A DNA stretch of 64,000 bases from Salvia splendens (lineage: Eukaryota > Streptophyta > Magnoliopsida > Lamiales > Lamiaceae). The notes below the pieces were generated by a model. The model ran no database searches, had not been told where the DNA came from, and was given only the letters and a program-made list of their open reading frames with translations. The translations under genes and the position numbers were made by a program. Where the stretch lies: contig NC_056053.1 in the NCBI RefSeq assembly GCF_004379255.2, positions 22,192,188 to 22,256,187 of the forward strand, read 5' to 3'. Of the stretch, positions 53,570 through 63,990 are shown one piece after another; the first letter of the stretch is position 1; every line of letters starts with the position of its first letter.

Positions 53570-55651
53570 ATGCATGCCAGATCGCACAACTCCCGTGCCT
53601 CCGTCCGTGATGACCATGAGGAAGCTAACCCAGCAGCCCATAGGCCTGGAAAGCAGCCTCGTGAGAAGTCTGTATCCAGTTCTCACGGTGAAGGAACAAG
53701 CCGCTCAAAAGGTCCACACACCGAGTCTTCCCAGCAGCCTGATTTGAATGAGGCTGTCAAGCTGTTCTTGGCTGAGAAGCAGGAGGAGTTCTTAACCTTC
53801 CTGCAGAAGAGCCAACAGCCGGAGAAGACAACGACGGATTCTCCCTCCTCATCCAGGCATGAAAGTCACTACCGCAGTAGTGACGTGTCTTCCAGGAGAA
53901 AGAATCCTCAACCCCGACATGTTCCTGTTTCTCCTCGGCACCGGAATCACAGGAGAACTCCTTCTCCTCCGTACCGAAGAGATGTCGGGTTCGCCATGTA
54001 CGGAGCATTAAAGACTCCGTTCTCGGACGATATCATCCGAACTCCTTTGCCGCGGAACTACCGAACTCCGTCGATAACCTATGACGGACTCGTGGATCCT
54101 CATGACTTCTTGGGACGCTATCAGTATAATATGGCGAACCAGGGTCTCAATGAGGTCCACATGTGCAAGCTGTTCCCCGAGCTGCTCATCGGGAACGCCA
54201 GAAGGTGGTTCGACAGCCTTCCTCAAGGCAGCATTAGATCCTACCGAGATCTAATGGATGCTTTCCACAGGAGGTTCTTTCAGAAAGCGGAAGCCCGAAT
54301 TACTTCGGCTCAGCTGCTTTCTATACGTCAAGGTCGCGACGAAAAGATCAGCGACTTCCTGACGAGATTCCACAAGGAATGCCTACAAGTAGATGATCTC
54401 AACGATCTACTTGTCATTTCGGCATTCCAAAATGGAATCCTGCCCGGAGCTCTCTACAGAAAGCTCGTGGAGTGCGGCCCGCAAACAGCTCAAGAAATGT
54501 GGGACATTGCGGACCAGTTTTCCCGTGCGGATGAGGCAGACCGTCGAAAACGGTCTTTAGACAGCTCATCCCAAGAAGAGAAAAAGAAGCCCGATCAAAG
54601 CGGCCAGGTGCTTCCTCGCCGAACTCCTTTTGAAAGAATTCAAAGGGCACCGGTACAAGGCAGATTGGGGCCACGGCTCAATCCTGAGAAGCCGCCCGCT
54701 CAGTTCGTACCATTAAACAAGTCAAGAACGGAAATTTTCGAACTACATTCCGATATGTTCGAAAAACCAAAGCGGATGACGAAATCAGCCGCGCGGCGAC
54801 CTCAGGATCAATATTGCTCCTTCCATCAAGCCCACGGTCATGATACCGAGGAGTGCCGAAATTTGGCTGCAGGTATTGATGTTCTTGTGAAAACAGGAAC
54901 GTTAAAAAAATACCAAAGCAAGCAGCCGAAAAAGAACAAAAAGCAGAGAGGTGCGAACTGCAATCCTCAGGATCCGAAAAGGCATGAAGATCCCGAAGAC
55001 GACGACGAGCCGCAATATGATGGAGTAATCCAGACTATTGATGCTCTCCCTGCCGGGAAAACTAAGTCGTCCCTAAAAGCAGAACGCAGAGGTTCCAATC
55101 AAGAGGAGCCGACACATAAAAGGCTGAAGAAAGACGAAGTGATTACATTTTCAGATGCCGATCCCGTCCCAGCCATCTCTCCTCACCAAGACGCTATTGT
55201 CATTCAAGCCGGAGTGGCAAACAAACTGATCCACAGAGTATTTGTGGATACAGGAGCGTCAGTCAGCATTCTTTTTAAAGAATGTTTCGATAAAATGGAA
55301 GTGGATCCAGCTCGGCTCAGTCCGGCTCCACTTCCTCTGAAAAGTTTCGCCCAGGAGGACACCCGCCCTGAAGGTATTATCAGCCTTCCGATCACGGTGG
55401 GAAAAGCGCCTACAAGCTCCAATACGATGATCGAGTTCTTTGTGGTGAAAGCTCGGTCCCCGTACAACATCATCCTGGGGAGAGACTGGCTCAACATTGT
55501 TCGGGCCGTTTGCTCTACCTATCACCTCACCATCAAGATCCCCACTAAAGGTGGGATAGCGGTCATCCGAGGTGATCAAAAGAGAGCAAAAGAATGTCTG
55601 CAGATTGCGCTTAAAAGTGCCGAGCAACCAGTTCGGCACCATCAAGCATAG
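53570..55651 (+). CDS. element C gag-protease, 693 aa
   Basis: Start chosen at MHARSHNSRASVRDD to match element B; the open frame extends 45 codons further upstream into the LTR and primer site, which is not expected to be translated. Same gag domain, CSFHQAHGHDTEEC finger-like motif and VDTGAS protease as in element B, with silent changes near 55280-55350. It ends in UAG at 55649-55651. Confidence 0.93.
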   Translation: MHARSHNSRASVRDDHEEANPAAHRPGKQPREKSVSSSHGEGTSRSKGPHTESSQQPDLNEAVKLFLAEKQEEFLTFLQKSQQPEKTTTDSPSSSRHESHYRSSDVSSRRKNPQPRHVPVSPRHRNHRRTPSPPYRRDVGFAMYGALKTPFSDDIIRTPLPRNYRTPSITYDGLVDPHDFLGRYQYNMANQGLNEVHMCKLFPELLIGNARRWFDSLPQGSIRSYRDLMDAFHRRFFQKAEARITSAQLLSIRQGRDEKISDFLTRFHKECLQVDDLNDLLVISAFQNGILPGALYRKLVECGPQTAQEMWDIADQFSRADEADRRKRSLDSSSQEEKKKPDQSGQVLPRRTPFERIQRAPVQGRLGPRLNPEKPPAQFVPLNKSRTEIFELHSDMFEKPKRMTKSAARRPQDQYCSFHQAHGHDTEECRNLAAGIDVLVKTGTLKKYQSKQPKKNKKQRGANCNPQDPKRHEDPEDDDEPQYDGVIQTIDALPAGKTKSSLKAERRGSNQEEPTHKRLKKDEVITFSDADPVPAISPHQDAIVIQAGVANKLIHRVFVDTGASVSILFKECFDKMEVDPARLSPAPLPLKSFAQEDTRPEGIISLPITVGKAPTSSNTMIEFFVVKARSPYNIILGRDWLNIVRAVCSTYHLTIKIPTKGGIAVIRGDQKRAKECLQIALKSAEQPVRHHQA

Positions 55652-55657
55652 CAATCA
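55649..55657 (+). promoter_or_regulatory. possible UAG readthrough signal, element C
   Basis: TAG followed by CAATCA, as in element B, with pol continuing in the same frame to the ATG at 55685. Confidence 0.55.
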
Positions 55658-55684
55658 CAGCAACCGGAGTCAGAGGCAAGCGAG

Positions 55685-58600
55685 ATGACCGAAGTCACTT
55701 CAGAGCCGAACTCAATGACCGTTCAGTTATACGAAGATGATCCATCCAGAGTGGTCAAGATCGGCTTCGCAGGAACGCCTCTACTCCGGGAAAAAACCAT
55801 CCAGCTCCTCAAGGAGTATAAAGACGTCTTTGCATGGTCTCCGTTGGACATGACCGGAGTGCCCCCCGAGGTAATCACTCATCGGTTAAATATTGATCCT
55901 TCGGTCCGGCCGATAAAACAGAAGCAAAGACTCTTTGCGGCAGAAAGAAGCCAAGTCATCCATGACGAAGTCCGCCAATTACTAAAAGCGGATGTACTAT
56001 TCGAGGTAAAATATCCTTCCTGGGTGGCCAATCCTGTGATGATCAAGAAAAAAGAAGGAGGATGGCGGATGTGCATAGATTTTACCGATCTAAACAAGCA
56101 CTGTCCTAAAGATTGCTATCCCCTTCCGAATATAGATAAAAAAGTAGAAGCTTTGATCGGCTTCGAAATTTTCTGTTTTCTTGATTTATACAAAGGATAT
56201 CACCAAGTGTTGATGGATGAGAGTGACGCTCCGAAAACAGCTTTCATTACCGATTTCGGCATTTTCGCTTATAAAAAGATGCCATTCGGTTTAAAGAATG
56301 CCGGAGCCACTTATCAAAGGATGGTAGACAAGCTTTTTCGGCACCTAATCGGAAAGCAGGTTGAAGTGTATGTCGACGACATAGTTGTCAAAAGCAAAAG
56401 CACTTCGGAGTACGAAGACAACCTCAAGTCCACTCTCAACGTGCTCAAGAAAGCCAACCTCAAACTTAATCCCCAAAAGTGTACCTTTTTGGTAGATTCG
56501 GGAAAGTTTCTGGGTTGTTGGGTTTCAAAGGACGGACTCAAGGCAAACCCCTCCAAAGTTCAAGTCGTTCAGAACATGACAATGCCGAAGTCCATACATG
56601 ACGTGCAAAGGCTAACTGGATGTCTAGCCGCACTGAATCGATTCCTTTCCCAAGCAGCCGAAAAGCAACTGCCGTTCTTCAAGGTGTTGAAAAAGGCACC
56701 AAAGTTCGAGTGGGGAGCCGAGCAGAAAAAGGCCTTTGACGAGCTCAAAAGTTATCTAGCCGAGCTTCCTATTCTCTCTGCTCCAACCGAAGCCGAAGTA
56801 ATATTCTTATACTTAGCGGCATCAGATCAAACCATCAGCGCGGTGCTTGTACGAGAAGAAGGCCTAAAGCAGTTTCCCATCTACTTTACAAGCCGAGCAT
56901 TAAGAGGTCCAGAAACAAGGTATCAACCTCTGGAAAAAATTGCTCTGGCGTTAGTAAATGCAGCAAGGAGACTGCGGCCATATTTCTATGCTCACAAGGT
57001 ATGCGTCTTAACCGATCTGCCTCTTCGGCAAGTTTTGACCAAGCCAGAAGCATCAGGCAGAATCGCCAAATGGGCCATAGAGCTGGGAGAACACTCAATC
57101 GAGTACCTACCTCGGAAAGCCATCAAGGGACAAGCCTTGGCAGATTTTCTTACAGAGGCCAAGTTCGATCAAGCAATCCCTGTCATTGCCGAACAGAAAA
57201 AGTCTGCCAATGCCGAACTAGCACAGCCCTTGGAATCCGAAGTAGAGCCGCCAGACTGCTGGAGCGGATTCGTAGATGGAGCTTCAAACAAGATGGGAAG
57301 TGGAGCTGGTATTTTACTCGTCGCTCCCGACGGACACGAGGTAACCTACTCACTTCGGTTCCTATTCCCCACTACTAATAATGAAGCCGAGTACGAAGCC
57401 CTTCTTGCCGGACTCCAGTTAGCGCAAAGTCTGCTCGCCAAATCTCTCAAAGTCCATTGTGATTCACAAGTCATAGTAAATCACATGTTGGGTACAAGTG
57501 AAGCTCGTGACGAGAGAATGAAGAAGTATTTGGACAAAGCGCAAAGCATCAGCCGAAGTTTCTCCTATTTTCGGATAATCCGCGTTCCCAGAGCGGAAAA
57601 TAGCCGAGCAGATACCTTAAGCAAGTTGGCCTCAGATCCGAGCTCAAAGGCGGAAGAATTAATGCATCGAAGCATTGATGAAGCCGAGGTACATTCAGTA
57701 TCCAGCTCGCCGAACTGGATGACGCCGATCTTGCAGTATCTGGATCAAGGACAATTGCCCGAGGATAGGAGAGAAGCTCGGAAGATCACGTGCCGAGCAC
57801 TTCGGTACGAACTTCATGAAGGAGTCCTCTTTAGAAAGTCTTACCTCCAGCCATTATTGCGGTGCGTAGGACCAGAAGAGACGGACTACATCCTCAGAGA
57901 AGTTCATGAAGGATCGTGCGGTAGCCACATCGGAGCCAGAGCTTTAGCTAAAAAAGTTCTGAGATGGGGATATTATTGGCCAACCTTGGTACAAGAAGCA
58001 GTGCAGCTCGTCAAGACCTGCCCGAAGTGCCAAATCCATGCAAATATCCCAAAGATGCCGCAGACCGATCTATCCACTATGCAGAGCCCTTGGCCTTTCA
58101 TGCAATGGGGCATAGACATAGTGGGACCACTTCCTCAAGCTCCTCGGCAAATGAAATTCCTAATCGTTGCCGTGGACTACTTTACAAAGTGGGTGGAAGC
58201 TGAACCATTAGCTACGATAACGAGCTCGAAGGCATTGGATTTCGTCTGGAAGAACATAGTGTGCCGATTTGGCATACCCCACATCCTCATCTCGGATAAC
58301 GGGACTCAGTTCACCGACAAGACGTTCAAGAATTGGTGCCAAGAGCTGAATATTCAACAGCGGTTCACTTCGGTCTCTCATCCACAAGCAAACGGACAAA
58401 CGGAGGTAACAAATCGTATCCTGGTGAAAGGGTTAAAAGCTCGGTTAGAACAAGCCAAAGGACAATGGGTAGAAAATCTCCCTCAAGTCCTATGGTCCTA
58501 CCGAACTACACCCACAACCTCCAGCGGTGAAACTCCGTACAGTCTGGTGTACGGCACTGAAGCCGTGATTCCGGTTGAGATCGGCGTACCCAGTCCACGA

Positions 58601-58948
58601 ACTCTACATTTCTCCTCAGAAATGAATGATGACGGACTGCGAGCCGAGTTAGATCTGGCCGAAGAAAGAAGAGAATTGGCGTGCATAAAAGCAGCCAAGT
58701 ACAAGGAGCAAGTAGCCCGGTATTACAACCAACGGGTGAAGAAGCTGCAATTTCAAGTGGGAGACCTCGTCTTGAGAAACAACGAAGTAAGCCGAGCAGA
58801 AAAGCTGGGCAAGCTCGAACCCACATGGGAAGGTCCGTATCGGGTGTCAGAAGTCCTCGGCAAAGGGTCTTACAAATTGGCTCACATGTCAGGAGAACAG
58901 GTACCCCGAACATGGCACATTTCCAACCTCAAGAAGTTCCATTTGTAA
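55685..58948 (+). CDS. element C pol, 1087 aa, intact
   Basis: The same RT (YVDD), RNase H, second RNase H and DDE integrase as element B, with the reading frame kept to the end HISNLKKFHL. In the integrase C-terminus it has GETPYSLVYG where element B has GETSYSLVYG; Pro is the usual residue at this site in Ty3/gypsy integrases. There is no chromodomain. No stop or frameshift is seen, so this pol could be functional. Confidence 0.94.
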   Translation: MTEVTSEPNSMTVQLYEDDPSRVVKIGFAGTPLLREKTIQLLKEYKDVFAWSPLDMTGVPPEVITHRLNIDPSVRPIKQKQRLFAAERSQVIHDEVRQLLKADVLFEVKYPSWVANPVMIKKKEGGWRMCIDFTDLNKHCPKDCYPLPNIDKKVEALIGFEIFCFLDLYKGYHQVLMDESDAPKTAFITDFGIFAYKKMPFGLKNAGATYQRMVDKLFRHLIGKQVEVYVDDIVVKSKSTSEYEDNLKSTLNVLKKANLKLNPQKCTFLVDSGKFLGCWVSKDGLKANPSKVQVVQNMTMPKSIHDVQRLTGCLAALNRFLSQAAEKQLPFFKVLKKAPKFEWGAEQKKAFDELKSYLAELPILSAPTEAEVIFLYLAASDQTISAVLVREEGLKQFPIYFTSRALRGPETRYQPLEKIALALVNAARRLRPYFYAHKVCVLTDLPLRQVLTKPEASGRIAKWAIELGEHSIEYLPRKAIKGQALADFLTEAKFDQAIPVIAEQKKSANAELAQPLESEVEPPDCWSGFVDGASNKMGSGAGILLVAPDGHEVTYSLRFLFPTTNNEAEYEALLAGLQLAQSLLAKSLKVHCDSQVIVNHMLGTSEARDERMKKYLDKAQSISRSFSYFRIIRVPRAENSRADTLSKLASDPSSKAEELMHRSIDEAEVHSVSSSPNWMTPILQYLDQGQLPEDRREARKITCRALRYELHEGVLFRKSYLQPLLRCVGPEETDYILREVHEGSCGSHIGARALAKKVLRWGYYWPTLVQEAVQLVKTCPKCQIHANIPKMPQTDLSTMQSPWPFMQWGIDIVGPLPQAPRQMKFLIVAVDYFTKWVEAEPLATITSSKALDFVWKNIVCRFGIPHILISDNGTQFTDKTFKNWCQELNIQQRFTSVSHPQANGQTEVTNRILVKGLKARLEQAKGQWVENLPQVLWSYRTTPTTSSGETPYSLVYGTEAVIPVEIGVPSPRTLHFSSEMNDDGLRAELDLAEERRELACIKAAKYKEQVARYYNQRVKKLQFQVGDLVLRNNEVSRAEKLGKLEPTWEGPYRVSEVLGKGSYKLAHMSGEQVPRTWHISNLKKFHL

Positions 58949-59711
58949 GAGACAGTCCGGTCAGTCAGTCAGTCTTATGTGCTTTCCTTGTTTTTTATTT
59001 TGCTCTCTTTGCCTATGTGCGTTTTTGTTTGTCTTACGTGCGTTGTGTCTGTCTATGTGAGTGTCGTCTCTTACAAATGTAACTGAGGTATCTTGTTCTT
59101 CGAAGGCTGATCCCCTTCTTAGAACATGTACAAGCCAACGATTGTGAGTCAAAGCTTCTACAGAAGATACAAGACCACAATTCAGCTTAAACAAGCAGTT
59201 CGTCTGAAACGAGCTGCAATAAGCCAACGATTGTGAAGTCCAAGCTTCTAAAGAGGATACAAGACCACAATTCGGCTTAAAAATCAAGCACTTCGTCTGA
59301 AACGAACTGCAACGAAAGTCCGATTCTCGCGATAAAACTTGCCTGAATTAGGACAAGGGAAAGTCCGATCCACGCGATAAAACTCGCCGAATTAGGACAA
59401 GGGAAAGTCCGATCCCCAAATTAGGACAACGGAAAGTCCGATCCGAGCGATAAAACTCGCCAAATTAGGACACAAGCTTAGTCCGGTCAAAGATGTTTAT
59501 TTCATCAGACCAAAGACGAGTCCGGTCAAAGATGTTTATTTCATCAGGCCAAAGACGAGTCCGGTCAAAGATGTTTATTTCATCAAGACCAAGGACCAAG
59601 TCTGGTCAAAGAAGAGTTCACTTCATAAGACCGAGGACAAACATCAACTTACCCCGTACCATTATCCAGGATGCCGAAGTGATTCACTTCGCTTTTCCGG
59701 GGGGGGGGTAG

Positions 59712-60350
59712 TGATGGAGTACGTACTAAACAAGCCAGCACAAAGCCCAAGAAAGAGTATCAGTTCGGCATGACCAAAGAGTTCGGCTAAGAGTTCAGTT
59801 CGGCACAACCAAAGAGTTCGGCCTCAGCCTACAGCTCGGTAAAAACCAACCAATCAAGCTCTACTCTCAGATCGGCAAAAGCTGCTCGGCAATAGTTCAG
59901 CAGTTCGGTCTCAGCATCGGCAAAAGCTGCTCGGCAATACCGAACTGGGAGACACGATCTATCTAGTGGTGGACCCATGCAGGCTCTCATGACCTCCACG
60001 ACATCCACGACATAATTACTGATGATGTAAGCCACCGCCTAATTAGTGGCCATGCAGGATCTCATGACCTCCGTGACCTCCACGACTTAGGGTGGTGATG
60101 CAAGCCACGATCTCAGTTCTATATATAAACGGAACTTAGATCCGATAGAGGATTCACCAACTCTAGAGAGAAAATATCATATAGCAAGCTTGTATTTGTA
60201 AGCTGTAGAAAACAGATCAAGCAATACAACTCTGCCCTCTTTTCTTCCCGTGGACGTAGATTTACCTCAGTAAATCGAACCACGTAAATCTCTGTGTTGT
60301 GATTTCTACTTTCCTGCATTTACTACCACCAGAAATTCGCGGATTCATCA
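59712..60350 (+). repeat. element C 3' LTR with 24-bp deletion
   Basis: 639 bp. Compared with the other LTRs it lacks one copy of tcaagctct and the 15 bases between the two copies, near 59857. Confidence 0.92.
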
Positions 60351-60509
60351 GGCGCTAATTGAAATTAACATGTTTGGCGCGAAAATTCAATATTCTATAT
60401 GGAATTTAAGATGGTTTTATTAAGATGGTTTTCATTTTTTCTTTATGTGAACATTCAATTTATTAGTTATAAAAAAATGTTACACTACTCCACTAACGGT
60501 TCCATATCC

Positions 60510-60689
60510 GGGTGGGGATCCTCTGCTGTGCATTTCAGCACAGCAGCCCCTGCTTCTCCACACAAAGAAATAAAATAATTAAAGAAATTAAATAAAATTA
60601 AATAAATAAATATATACTTATTATTTTAATTGTTTGTATGGAGCAGCAGGGGCTGCTGTGCTGAAATGCACAGTAGAGGATCCCACCCC
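60510..60689. mobile_element. Mutator-type foldback MITE, 180 bp
   Basis: A perfect 9-bp duplication tccatatcc (60501-60509 and 60690-60698) flanks ends gggtggggatcctctgctg and, reversed, ggggtgggatcctctactg. The inverted arms extend about 45 bases each (through tgcatttcagcacagcagcc) around an AT-rich loop, so the transcript would form a long hairpin. Confidence 0.88.
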
Positions 60690-60699
60690 TCCATATCCA

Positions 60700-61221
60700 T
60701 ATTGTTTGAGCCACTTTTTACTATTTCCAACTATTTTTTTTGCAAAAATACACTCAAGCACATAAAAGATATTTCAGTCTATTTAATCTCTCATCTTCGT
60801 TAAATGATCTCTTTTTATTTCTTCTTTCCCTTTCTTTCTTGTTTATTCTATATCTTCTACCCCATCTTTTAGTTACACTACGATAAGAGTCACAAAACAT
60901 ACATACAATAATTAATTCGGTCTAGATAAAAACTCACGGCACTCATCCTCGCCATACAATAATTTATGTGTGCATATGAGATAGGGAGAAATTGCTGATT
61001 ATATGTTTTTATGGGTTCTAGTTAGTTTAAAACACGACGGAATCAAAGTGGAAATTTAGAATATAACTCGTCCATCTCAAAATGTTACTACTGTTTATAC
61101 CAAAAAAAAACAAAGCAAGCCAAGAAAAATCGTAGATTGTTCCTTGACAATCATATCAACAACCATTAATTAATTTCATGAAATACATAGAAAACAAAAG
61201 GAATGATAATGGTGTTGGTAG
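60700..61221. other. 3' flank of the second exonuclease-like gene
   Basis: aatttcatgaaatacatagaaaa near 61175 matches the 3' flank of the gene at 38776. No other gene seen. Confidence 0.45.
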
Positions 61222-61803
61222 CTATTCCGGCCAAAAGCGAAGCTCCAAGGCCATCAAGTAAGCAAGAAGAACATCATGGCACGCATACTGGACCTGCTCC
61301 CACGTGAGCTCCTCATCCTCCCAGTCGCTGCATCCCACCGCCTCATCTTTGGTCATCCCGTGAATCCCCAATATCTCCTCCGCCAGCTGCCCCATCGTGG
61401 CTCCCCGGTCGCACCCCCTCAGCTGGTGGGCCGCCATCCGCACGTCCACGAGCCAGCCCACCTGGAGAGCGTGGGGCGAGTTCATCAGCATGCCCGCGAC
61501 GCCGCGGTCCCACAGCGCGACGAGGATGACGTTCGAGTCCAGGAGGAAGCCGCGCAGGACGTCGGGGCAGTGGTCGGCGTGGTGGAGCTGGAAGATCAGG
61601 CAACGAGACCCCACGCACAGCTGGAGCGTCGCGGCCTGCCCGGACACCCACTGCACGCCCAGCCCCGCCACGAGGCGGCCGCGGCGGTATGCGCCGCAGC
61701 GGTGGATGCAGTGGACCCATCCCCGTGCCACGGACGGCACGGAGGTGACCGTGGTGCGGACCACGCGGGAGTCGCAAGGGATGTGGAAGATCGTCGTCGT
61801 CAT
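61222..61803 (-). CDS. RNase D/WRN-exonuclease-like protein, 193 aa, catalytic residues lost
   Basis: Single exon starting MTTTIFHIPCDS; no in-frame ATG upstream. Close paralogue of 38776-39366. Motif I reads GLGVQWVS in place of GLDxEW (about 44-51); motif II region NVILVALWDRGVAG; motif III YACHDVLLAYL keeps Asp. The Cys-rich stretch LCVGSRCLIFQLHHADHC is shared by all three copies. Frame intact and GC-rich, suggesting that purifying selection has kept the protein despite loss of the metal-binding acids; a scaffold or regulatory role is a guess. G-box/TATA promoter upstream as in the first copy. Confidence 0.75.
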   Translation of the reverse strand: MTTTIFHIPCDSRVVRTTVTSVPSVARGWVHCIHRCGAYRRGRLVAGLGVQWVSGQAATLQLCVGSRCLIFQLHHADHCPDVLRGFLLDSNVILVALWDRGVAGMLMNSPHALQVGWLVDVRMAAHQLRGCDRGATMGQLAEEILGIHGMTKDEAVGCSDWEDEELTWEQVQYACHDVLLAYLMALELRFWPE

Positions 61804-61855
61804 GATTTCTCTCTTACTATGATCTTGATTCTTGATCTTGACTGCGGTAACCGCC

Positions 61856-61890
61856 TATTTATTCACCGGAGATCATATCCTCTACACGTG
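61856..61890 (-). promoter_or_regulatory. G-box and TATA box of the second exonuclease-like gene
   Basis: CCACGTGTAG on the minus strand (CACGTG 61885-61890) followed by AATAAATAGG (61856-61865), about 82 and 55 bases before the start. In the third copy the G-box core is changed (acgcgtgg near 63979) but the TATA box is kept. Confidence 0.65.
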
Positions 61891-62731
61891 GCAGCTTGAT
61901 TATGGACTATCTGATTTATACGTCTATTTTCCGTTTATTATTTAGTAACTGTATTTTTCGGTGCGATCTTCCCAATTTTTTCTTTCTTGCCTTCTATAGG
62001 ATTTAGGCTTAGATTTAGCTCCCATTTTGCGAGTTTTTTTTATACTAGCCCAATAAGTGTCTACATTTGACTCAACACCCATTTTTAAAAAATGTAATTG
62101 AAAAATGGATTAAAAGTTGTTAAAATATGAGTGTCATTTATAATAGAATGAGAAATATAAGTTAGTAGAATGCGAGATCTACTTACTATTTAAGGTAAAA
62201 CACTGAAAATAGACTGGTAATGGAGGGGGACAAAAATGACAAAACTAGACAGTAGACGTCGGCGACGATGAAAATGTGTTTTGAAATGACTTAAAATTCA
62301 CCCAGTACTTACTAGTCGAACTTAGGAATCAAAGTGGATAGTAGATTTTGGCCATCTAACATCGTTTAGGGGGTGAAATAAAATTTTTTTTCTTTCTAAT
62401 TTTCATTTTTTTTGAGTTTCTAGGATTTTCCAAACACTTATATAAATTAGTAGATATTCTTGTTTTGACTACAATTTTTATTTTATAATGTAATTTTCAT
62501 TTTAAAGAATTGGGGCTTTTTTTTATAATCCTACCATTCAGTCATTTTATTTTTTTCATCAGGGAGGATACATTTTGTCGAGCTGCAAGCCATTCGCCCA
62601 ATACTATCTTTATCAATTTCATTCATCTTATTCGTCAAATCCAATACTCATAAAATAACTAATGATAATGATTACTATTCTCAATAATAATAGTGTGCGG
62701 ACCATGAAATATGTGAAATAATAACATAATA
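61891..62731. other. intergenic, no gene seen
   Basis: AT-rich. From about 62597 the sequence is similar to 37640 onward, the start of the duplicated segment. Confidence 0.45.
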
Positions 62732-62884
62732 CTCCATCCGACTTATAATAAATGGCACATAATTTAAAGAGATGTTATTTTATGTGTTAATGTGAACCAG
62801 AAATTTTTCCAAAAAGATAAAAATATAATAACATTTTTTATAGAATAATTAATAAAAAAATATGACATCTATTATAGGATGAAG
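62732..62884. mobile_element. Stowaway MITE, 153 bp
   Basis: Ends ctccatccgacttataataa and ctattataggatgaag are imperfect inverted repeats with TA at 62730-62731 and 62885-62886. Confidence 0.75.
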
Positions 62885-62886
62885 TA

Positions 62887-63295
62887 CTTTCTTTTCGTCC
62901 TTTTCACCCAAACATTCCATAAAAGTGCAATTAAGATGGCAGAAAGTAAAGTAATTTTGTATACTCCATTAATGATAAATTAAAGAATGATTAGACATAA
63001 ATCGATCATGTATTATTTTTTTAATCTCTTTGACAATGTATAGAATCCTCTTGTTGAGTTGGTTAAAGTTGTTAGACTGAGATGGATAAATAAACACTGT
63101 CGAATAATGACAAAATGTGGCCAAAAAGCGAGAAACGGATGAAGTTAAGGTCAGATGCATGAGGGCAAATAGTTGATGAAAATAGTCAAAATCACGAAAT
63201 GTTACCGAAAACAAGACAAATCAATGATAACTCATAACTGCGATCTGATTAATGAAATCACAAAGAAAAGTAGCACGCACAGAATTTAGAGATGG
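62887..63295. other. 3' flank of the third exonuclease-like gene
   Basis: Matches the sequence at 38170-38350, confirming duplication of the gene with its flank. No other gene seen. Confidence 0.45.
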
Positions 63296-63907
63296 TTATC
63301 CAAATTTGTGAATTGAAATAGTTAAGAGAAAATATTCCCAAAGGTGAATCTCCACGGCGATCAAGAAAGGAAGAAAAACAGCATGGCACGCATACTGAAT
63401 CTGCTGATGTGTGAGTTGTTGATCCTCCCAGTCGCTGTACGCCGCCGCTTCATCCATCCGCATCCCTGGAATCCCCATGATCTCCTCCGCCAGCTGCCCC
63501 ATTGTCGCTCCCCGGCCGCACCTCATGAGCGCGTACGCCGCCCTGCGCACATCCCCCACCAGGAGAGCGTGCCGCGAGCTCCATAGCATCGCCCAGATCG
63601 CATGGTCCCACAGCGCGACGCGGATGACGTTCTGGTCCATGAGGAAGCTGCGCAGAGCGTTGGGGCAGTGGTCGGCGTGGTGGAGCTGGAAGATGAGGCA
63701 GCTCGACCCCGCACAGAGCTGGAGCGTGGCGGCGTGCCTGGAGACCCACTGGACGCCCAGCCCCACCAGGAGGCAGCCTTGGCGGTAGGCATCGTGGCCG
63801 TGGATGTGGACCATTTCGCAGACCCATCTATGCGCGGTGGCTGGCTCCGAACTCACGGTGGTGCGGATCCAGTAGGAGCCGCAACGGACGTCGTAGGCCG
63901 TCGTCAT
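63296..63907 (-). CDS. RNase D/WRN-exonuclease-like protein, 203 aa, catalytic residues lost
   Basis: Third intact paralogue. The preferred start is MTTAYDVRCGS, aligned with the other copies; an upstream in-frame ATG (MCTWKDQEI, 63934) is possible. Motif I reads GLGVQWVS, motif II region NVIRVALWDHAIW, and motif III YACHAV, so even the Asp kept in the other two copies is replaced by Ala. Six residues equivalent to the PLVDVR region are shortened (LLVGDVRRAAYAL). The tail FLLTISIHKFG differs from the others. The gene is followed by a flank duplicated from 38 kb. Non-catalytic by inference. Confidence 0.75.
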   Translation of the reverse strand: MTTAYDVRCGSYWIRTTVSSEPATAHRWVCEMVHIHGHDAYRQGCLLVGLGVQWVSRHAATLQLCAGSSCLIFQLHHADHCPNALRSFLMDQNVIRVALWDHAIWAMLWSSRHALLVGDVRRAAYALMRCGRGATMGQLAEEIMGIPGMRMDEAAAYSDWEDQQLTHQQIQYACHAVFLPFLIAVEIHLWEYFLLTISIHKFG

Positions 63908-63948
63908 GATTTCTTGATCTTTCCAAGTGCACACGCTTGGATATCGTG

Positions 63949-63990
63949 GTAACCGCCTATTTATTCACCTTTGCCTTGACGCGTGGCACC
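63949..63990 (-). promoter_or_regulatory. TATA box and degenerate G-box of the third exonuclease-like gene
   Basis: AATAAATAGG on the minus strand is kept near 63955-63964; the upstream box reads CCACGCGTCA rather than CCACGTGTCA. Confidence 0.5.

Larger units (their letters stand above)
52824..60350 (+). mobile_element. Ty3/gypsy (Tat-like) element C, full length, 7527 bp
   Basis: Duplication ggcgc at 52819-52823 and 60351-60355. The 5' LTR is 52824-53486 (663 bp) and the 3' LTR 59712-60350 (639 bp), the difference being one 24-bp deletion. Primer site tggcgccgtctgtgggaa starts at 53488. Both frames are open. Almost identical to element B throughout, so both are recent copies of one family; C is the best candidate here for an active element. 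Confidence 0.95.
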
